51,843 nucleotides of DNA from the NCBI GenBank assembly GCA_017397695.1, contig JAFQIF010000025.1, positions 1 to 51,843 of the forward strand. Reading direction: 5' to 3'. A program made the position numbers and the translations under genes. Each line of letters starts with the position of its first letter. Positions within the stretch are counted from its first letter, which is position 1. Below are positions 48,878-51,843 of the stretch, one piece after another. Source of the stretch: Clostridia bacterium (GTDB lineage: Bacteria > Bacillota_A > Clostridia > Christensenellales > Aristaeellaceae). The notes beneath the pieces are model-generated. The model worked only from the letters and a program-made list of their open reading frames with translations. It had not been told where the DNA came from and made no database searches.

Positions 48878-50155
48878 ATGCTGACCAGGAGATTCAGACG
48901 CGGACAGGACGCGGACACGGAGAGAAACAAGACGGTTGCGCAGGATGGATTCAGCGCGACCATCGAGGGTGCTGTGCCTGCCGTCTCGCCGCGCCCGTGG
49001 CACGACGATACGTCGCCGTTCACGCCGATTTCGCCGGAGATGCTGCAGGCGATGGCGGCTCAGCCGTCCGCTGCGCGTGCGCAAGCCGCGCCCAGCGCAC
49101 AGCCTGCACGGGGCGCCTATCGCGCGCAGGCGGGTTTTGCGACGGTCGGCAGGCGGATGCTGGATTTTGCCGACAATGGCGACGGTACGCTGACGCTTGC
49201 CCGCTGTATCGATCCTCAGGCCGACGATCTGGATATTCAGTTTGAAGCGGGCGCTTGCCCGGTGACGGCGATTGCGCCACGGGCTTTTGAGGGATGTACG
49301 GCGCTCAGGCGCGTGGTGCTGCCTGCAAGCCTCAAGCAGATCGGGGAAAGGGCGTTTTCGGGCTGCACGCATCTGATGCAGCTGACCATTCCCGCAGCGG
49401 TAGCGCGCGTGGGTACGCTGGCATTTGCCAATTGCTCGGGCTTGTCGCGCGTGCGCATTGAGCCGGGCGTGCAGGCGCTGGGGCCGTCCTGCTTTTCCAA
49501 ATGCACGGGTCTCATTCGTGTGGATGTACCTGCAAGCCTTGTTTCCTTCGGCGGCGGCGTGTTCTTTGGCTGCGGCAGGCAGCTGTGCCTGTACGGTGCA
49601 GAGGGTACGCCTGCGCAGCAGTATGCAAAGCTCAACGGCGTAGCGTTTGATTCGCAGAGCTGGCGCGAGGATGAGATGCTCAAGCTGGAGGAGCAGGAGG
49701 ACGGATCGCTGATTGTGACCGGCGCGAGGCAGATTGCACCGGAACGCCTGGAGATTCCGGCAGAGCTGTGCGGCAGGAAGATCGTGAGCATCGCGCCAAA
49801 GGCGTTTTTTGCCTGCAGCACGCTGTGCCAGGTGAGCATCGGCGCCAATGTACGTGAGATTGGCGAGAGCGCGTTCTTTGGCTGCAGAAGTCTGTCGGGC
49901 GTGAGCTTTGAAAGAGGCCTTGAGCGCGTGTGCGACAGCGCGTTTGCCGGGTGCGAAAGCCTGATGCAGGTGACGCTGCCCTGGGGAACGGGCGCTGTGG
50001 GCCGCATGGCGTTCTTTGGCTGTACGCGCCTTTCGTTTGTGAAGATGCCTGCGACAACGCGAGTGGCGGATTTTGCCTTTGACGGCTGCGCGTCCTGCCT
50101 GCGCGTGTTCGGCGGGATGAACGCCGGGCGTATTCAGGGAACGGCGCGCGGGTAA
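48878..50155 (+). CDS. BspA-type leucine-rich-repeat protein
   Basis: 425 residues without signal peptide. After a low-complexity Ala/Pro/Arg segment (1-90) come about eight to nine BspA-like (LRR_5) repeats with the core I...AF.GC..L..V..P..L..IG..AF, in two blocks (about 125-245 and 290-410) split by a linker that includes EQEDGSLIVTGARQIAPE. A matching short linker, DNGDGTLTLARCIDPQADD, begins the first block, so the protein is an internal duplication. Most BspA proteins are exported; this one seems cytoplasmic. Binding partner unknown. Confidence 0.88.
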   Translation: MLTRRFRRGQDADTERNKTVAQDGFSATIEGAVPAVSPRPWHDDTSPFTPISPEMLQAMAAQPSAARAQAAPSAQPARGAYRAQAGFATVGRRMLDFADNGDGTLTLARCIDPQADDLDIQFEAGACPVTAIAPRAFEGCTALRRVVLPASLKQIGERAFSGCTHLMQLTIPAAVARVGTLAFANCSGLSRVRIEPGVQALGPSCFSKCTGLIRVDVPASLVSFGGGVFFGCGRQLCLYGAEGTPAQQYAKLNGVAFDSQSWREDEMLKLEEQEDGSLIVTGARQIAPERLEIPAELCGRKIVSIAPKAFFACSTLCQVSIGANVREIGESAFFGCRSLSGVSFERGLERVCDSAFAGCESLMQVTLPWGTGAVGRMAFFGCTRLSFVKMPATTRVADFAFDGCASCLRVFGGMNAGRIQGTARG

Positions 50156-50170
50156 AATACTGCGTGCATC

Positions 50171-50199
50171 TTGAAACGAAGCGCGAATTTTGCTATACT
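50171..50199 (+). promoter_or_regulatory. Promoter of the DUF1846 gene
   Basis: TTGAAA (50171-50176), 17-base spacer, TATACT (50194-50199). Confidence 0.78.
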
Positions 50200-50260
50200 T
50201 GACAAGTGTTTTTGCAGAGCGGACGAGCAGAAGTCCGGCTGAAGAGATGGGAGAAGGCAT

Positions 50261-51745
50261 ATGAAGAGAATCGGCTTTGACAGTGCGAAATACATCCGCC
50301 TGCAGTCTGAGCGCATCCGTGAGCGCATCGAGCAGTTTGGCGGCAAGCTGCATCTGGAATTCGGCGGCAAGCTCTTTGACGATTACCATGCATCGCGTGT
50401 GCTGCCCGGATTTGAGCCGGACAATAAGATCAAAATGCTGCTGGAGCTCAAGGATCAGGCCGAGATTGTCATCGCAATCAGCGCAGGCGACATCGAGAAG
50501 AACAAGCGACGCGGCGATCTGGGCATCACCTACGATACCGACGTCATGCGCCTGATCGATATCTTCCGCGGTTTTGGCCTGTATGTCGGTGCGATTGTGC
50601 TCACACAGTATGCGGAGCAGCCGTCTGCTGTTACGTTTGAAAAGCGCATGACAGCGCTGGGCCTGAGGGTATACAGGCACTATCATATTCCGAATTATCC
50701 GTCCGATATCAAGCTCGTTGTCAGCGACGAGGGATTTGGCCGCAATGATTATGTCGAAACGACGCGCTCGCTGGTGGTTGTTACAGCGCCCGGCCCGGGC
50801 AGCGGCAAGATGGCGACCTGCCTTTCTCAGCTGTACCACGAGCACAAGCGCGGCGTGAAGGCGGGCTATGCGAAGTTTGAAACCTTCCCGATCTGGAATT
50901 TGCCGCTCAAGCATCCGGTCAACCTCGCCTACGAAGCGGCGACGGCCGACTTGAACGATGTGAATATGATCGATCCGTTCCATCTGGAAGCTTATGGACA
51001 GACGACGGTTAACTACAACCGCGATGTGGAAATTTTCCCGGTTCTGCGCACGATTTTCGAGCGCATCTACGGCGAGTGCCCCTACAAGAGCCCGACGGAC
51101 ATGGGCGTGAACATGGTGGGCAATTCGATCGTGGATGATGAAGTCTGCCGCGAAGCGTCCTGTCAGGAGATTATCCGCCGCTATTTCAAGGCGGCATGCC
51201 AGGTAAGGCAGGGTCTGTCCTCTGGTGAGGACGTAGGCAAGATTGAGCTGCTGATGAGCACGCTCAAGATTGAGCCGGAAAACCGCGGCGTGGTGCCTGC
51301 CGCGCTGCAGGTGGCGGAGCGCACAGGCAAGCCTGCCGCCGCCATTGAGCTGCCGGATGGCCGCATTGTGACAGGCAGGACGACGGATCTGTTTGGCCCG
51401 GTATCGGCTGCGATGCTCAATGCACTCAAGGCGCTGGCGGGTATCGACGATGAGATCAAGCTGATTTCGCCGGAGGTTATTGCGACGATCCAGACGTTGA
51501 AGACGGATTACATGAAGAGCCAGAATCCGCGCCTGCATACGGACGAGATGCTCGTGGCGCTGGCTATCAGCGCGGCGACAGTGCCCAATGCGATGAAGGC
51601 GATGCAGAAGATCGATGCGCTGGAGGGGTGCGATGTGCACTGCACAGTCATCCTTTCCTCGGTCGATGACGGCGTGTTCAAGCGGCTGAATATGCAGCTG
51701 ACCTGCGAGCCGACATACGAGAAGAATAATCTTTATCACAAATGA
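50261..51745 (+). CDS. DUF1846 family protein
   Basis: 494 residues, the usual length of this conserved Bacillota family of unknown function with known crystal structures. Seen: IGFDSAKYIRLQSERI at the start, LEFGGKLFDDYHASRVLPGF, VTAPGPGSGKMATCLSQLYHEHKRG (a P-loop-like glycine-rich turn with GSGK), GVNMVGNSIVDDEVC, and RTTDLFGPVSAAMLNALKALAG. The GSGK segment suggests nucleotide or phosphate binding. GGGAGAAGG before ATG. Single gene with promoter and terminator. Confidence 0.94.
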   Translation: MKRIGFDSAKYIRLQSERIRERIEQFGGKLHLEFGGKLFDDYHASRVLPGFEPDNKIKMLLELKDQAEIVIAISAGDIEKNKRRGDLGITYDTDVMRLIDIFRGFGLYVGAIVLTQYAEQPSAVTFEKRMTALGLRVYRHYHIPNYPSDIKLVVSDEGFGRNDYVETTRSLVVVTAPGPGSGKMATCLSQLYHEHKRGVKAGYAKFETFPIWNLPLKHPVNLAYEAATADLNDVNMIDPFHLEAYGQTTVNYNRDVEIFPVLRTIFERIYGECPYKSPTDMGVNMVGNSIVDDEVCREASCQEIIRRYFKAACQVRQGLSSGEDVGKIELLMSTLKIEPENRGVVPAALQVAERTGKPAAAIELPDGRIVTGRTTDLFGPVSAAMLNALKALAGIDDEIKLISPEVIATIQTLKTDYMKSQNPRLHTDEMLVALAISAATVPNAMKAMQKIDALEGCDVHCTVILSSVDDGVFKRLNMQLTCEPTYEKNNLYHK

Positions 51746-51751
51746 TGCAAA

Positions 51752-51783
51752 AGAACCCCGCAAAGATGCGGGGTTCTTTTTTG
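51752..51783 (+). terminator. Terminator of the DUF1846 gene
   Basis: AGAACCCCGC-aaagat-GCGGGGTTCT followed by TTTTTT. Confidence 0.93.
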
Positions 51784-51805
51784 TATGGATGAGGGTAATG
51801 AGCTT

Positions 51806-51843
51806 AAGGGATATTTAGTTCACTAAGGAATCTTAAAACCGCC
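51806..51843 (+). repeat. Dispersed repeat, start of copy R8 (cut by the window end)
   Basis: agggatatttagttcactaa then ggaatcttaaaaccgcc: the same sequence as the reverse complement of 119-156 with one mismatch. The rest lies beyond the window. Confidence 0.85.

Noticed and set aside
48833..51763. 976-residue minus-strand reading frame
   Set aside because: It is opposite two clear genes (LRR and DUF1846), has no ribosome site and arises from GC-rich codon use.

Overview
The window is chromosomal DNA of a GC-rich Gram-positive anaerobe-type bacterium, most likely a gut Clostridia member (Bacillota). Evidence: two T-box leaders (proS, serS), purple-thread Gram-positive gene order darA-holB-yaaT, a TrpR-like yerC heading a his operon, strong sigma-A-type promoters (TTGACA-17-TATAAT), GGAGG ribosome sites, and a 2x[4Fe-4S] ferredoxin. 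The finer placement (perhaps Christensenellales or Oscillospirales) is only a guess. No phage, transposase, CRISPR or plasmid genes were seen. Both ends of the window lie inside outward-pointing copies of a dispersed intergenic repeat, so the window may be a whole contig broken at repeats.

Layout. 0.2-9.3 kb: YbjN-like protein, NADP-type glutamate dehydrogenase, a 3 x 96 bp tandem repeat, then minus-strand genes for a MATE exporter (with a structured leader), an alpha/beta hydrolase, an aldo/keto reductase with ferredoxin-like tail, T-box-controlled proS, arsenate reductase and two tRNAs (Val-CAC, Ala-GGC). 9.4-18.2 kb: one complete histidine operon, yerC(hisR)-hisZ-hisG-hisD-hisC-hisB-hisH-hisA-hisF-hisIE-PHP phosphatase, preceded by a promoter whose spacer is an inverted repeat, and interrupted twice by the dispersed repeat.

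18.3-24.4 kb, minus strand: MBOAT acyltransferase, DltD/AlgX-like SGNH protein, then (own promoter) a DltA-like adenylation enzyme, a diaminopimelate-decarboxylase-like PLP enzyme and a carrier protein. This resembles a dlt operon with an added decarboxylase. It is the best candidate for an undescribed system: a decarboxylated (beta-, gamma- or omega-) amino acyl group may be made on or for a carrier protein and moved to a surface polymer. 24.5-26.2 kb: an exported protein with an FMN-binding domain and two nearly identical 213-residue repeats that each end in a flavinylation-like motif.

26.3-34.9 kb: guanine deaminase, an F420-ligase-family protein, T-box-controlled serS, membrane dipeptidase, XRE and LysR regulators and an Xaa-Pro aminopeptidase. 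34.9-43.6 kb: SNF2 helicase and ThpR from interleaved divergent promoters, a secreted four-repeat peptidoglycan-binding protein, darA-holB-yaaT, and a ferredoxin. 43.6-51.8 kb: CapA-like protein and P1 peptidase (overlapping), a minus-strand operon SPFH protein - ribbon-helix-helix protein - glycosyltransferase whose promoter carries the same operator-like palindrome as the XRE gene 17 kb away, a cytoplasmic LRR protein and a DUF1846 protein.
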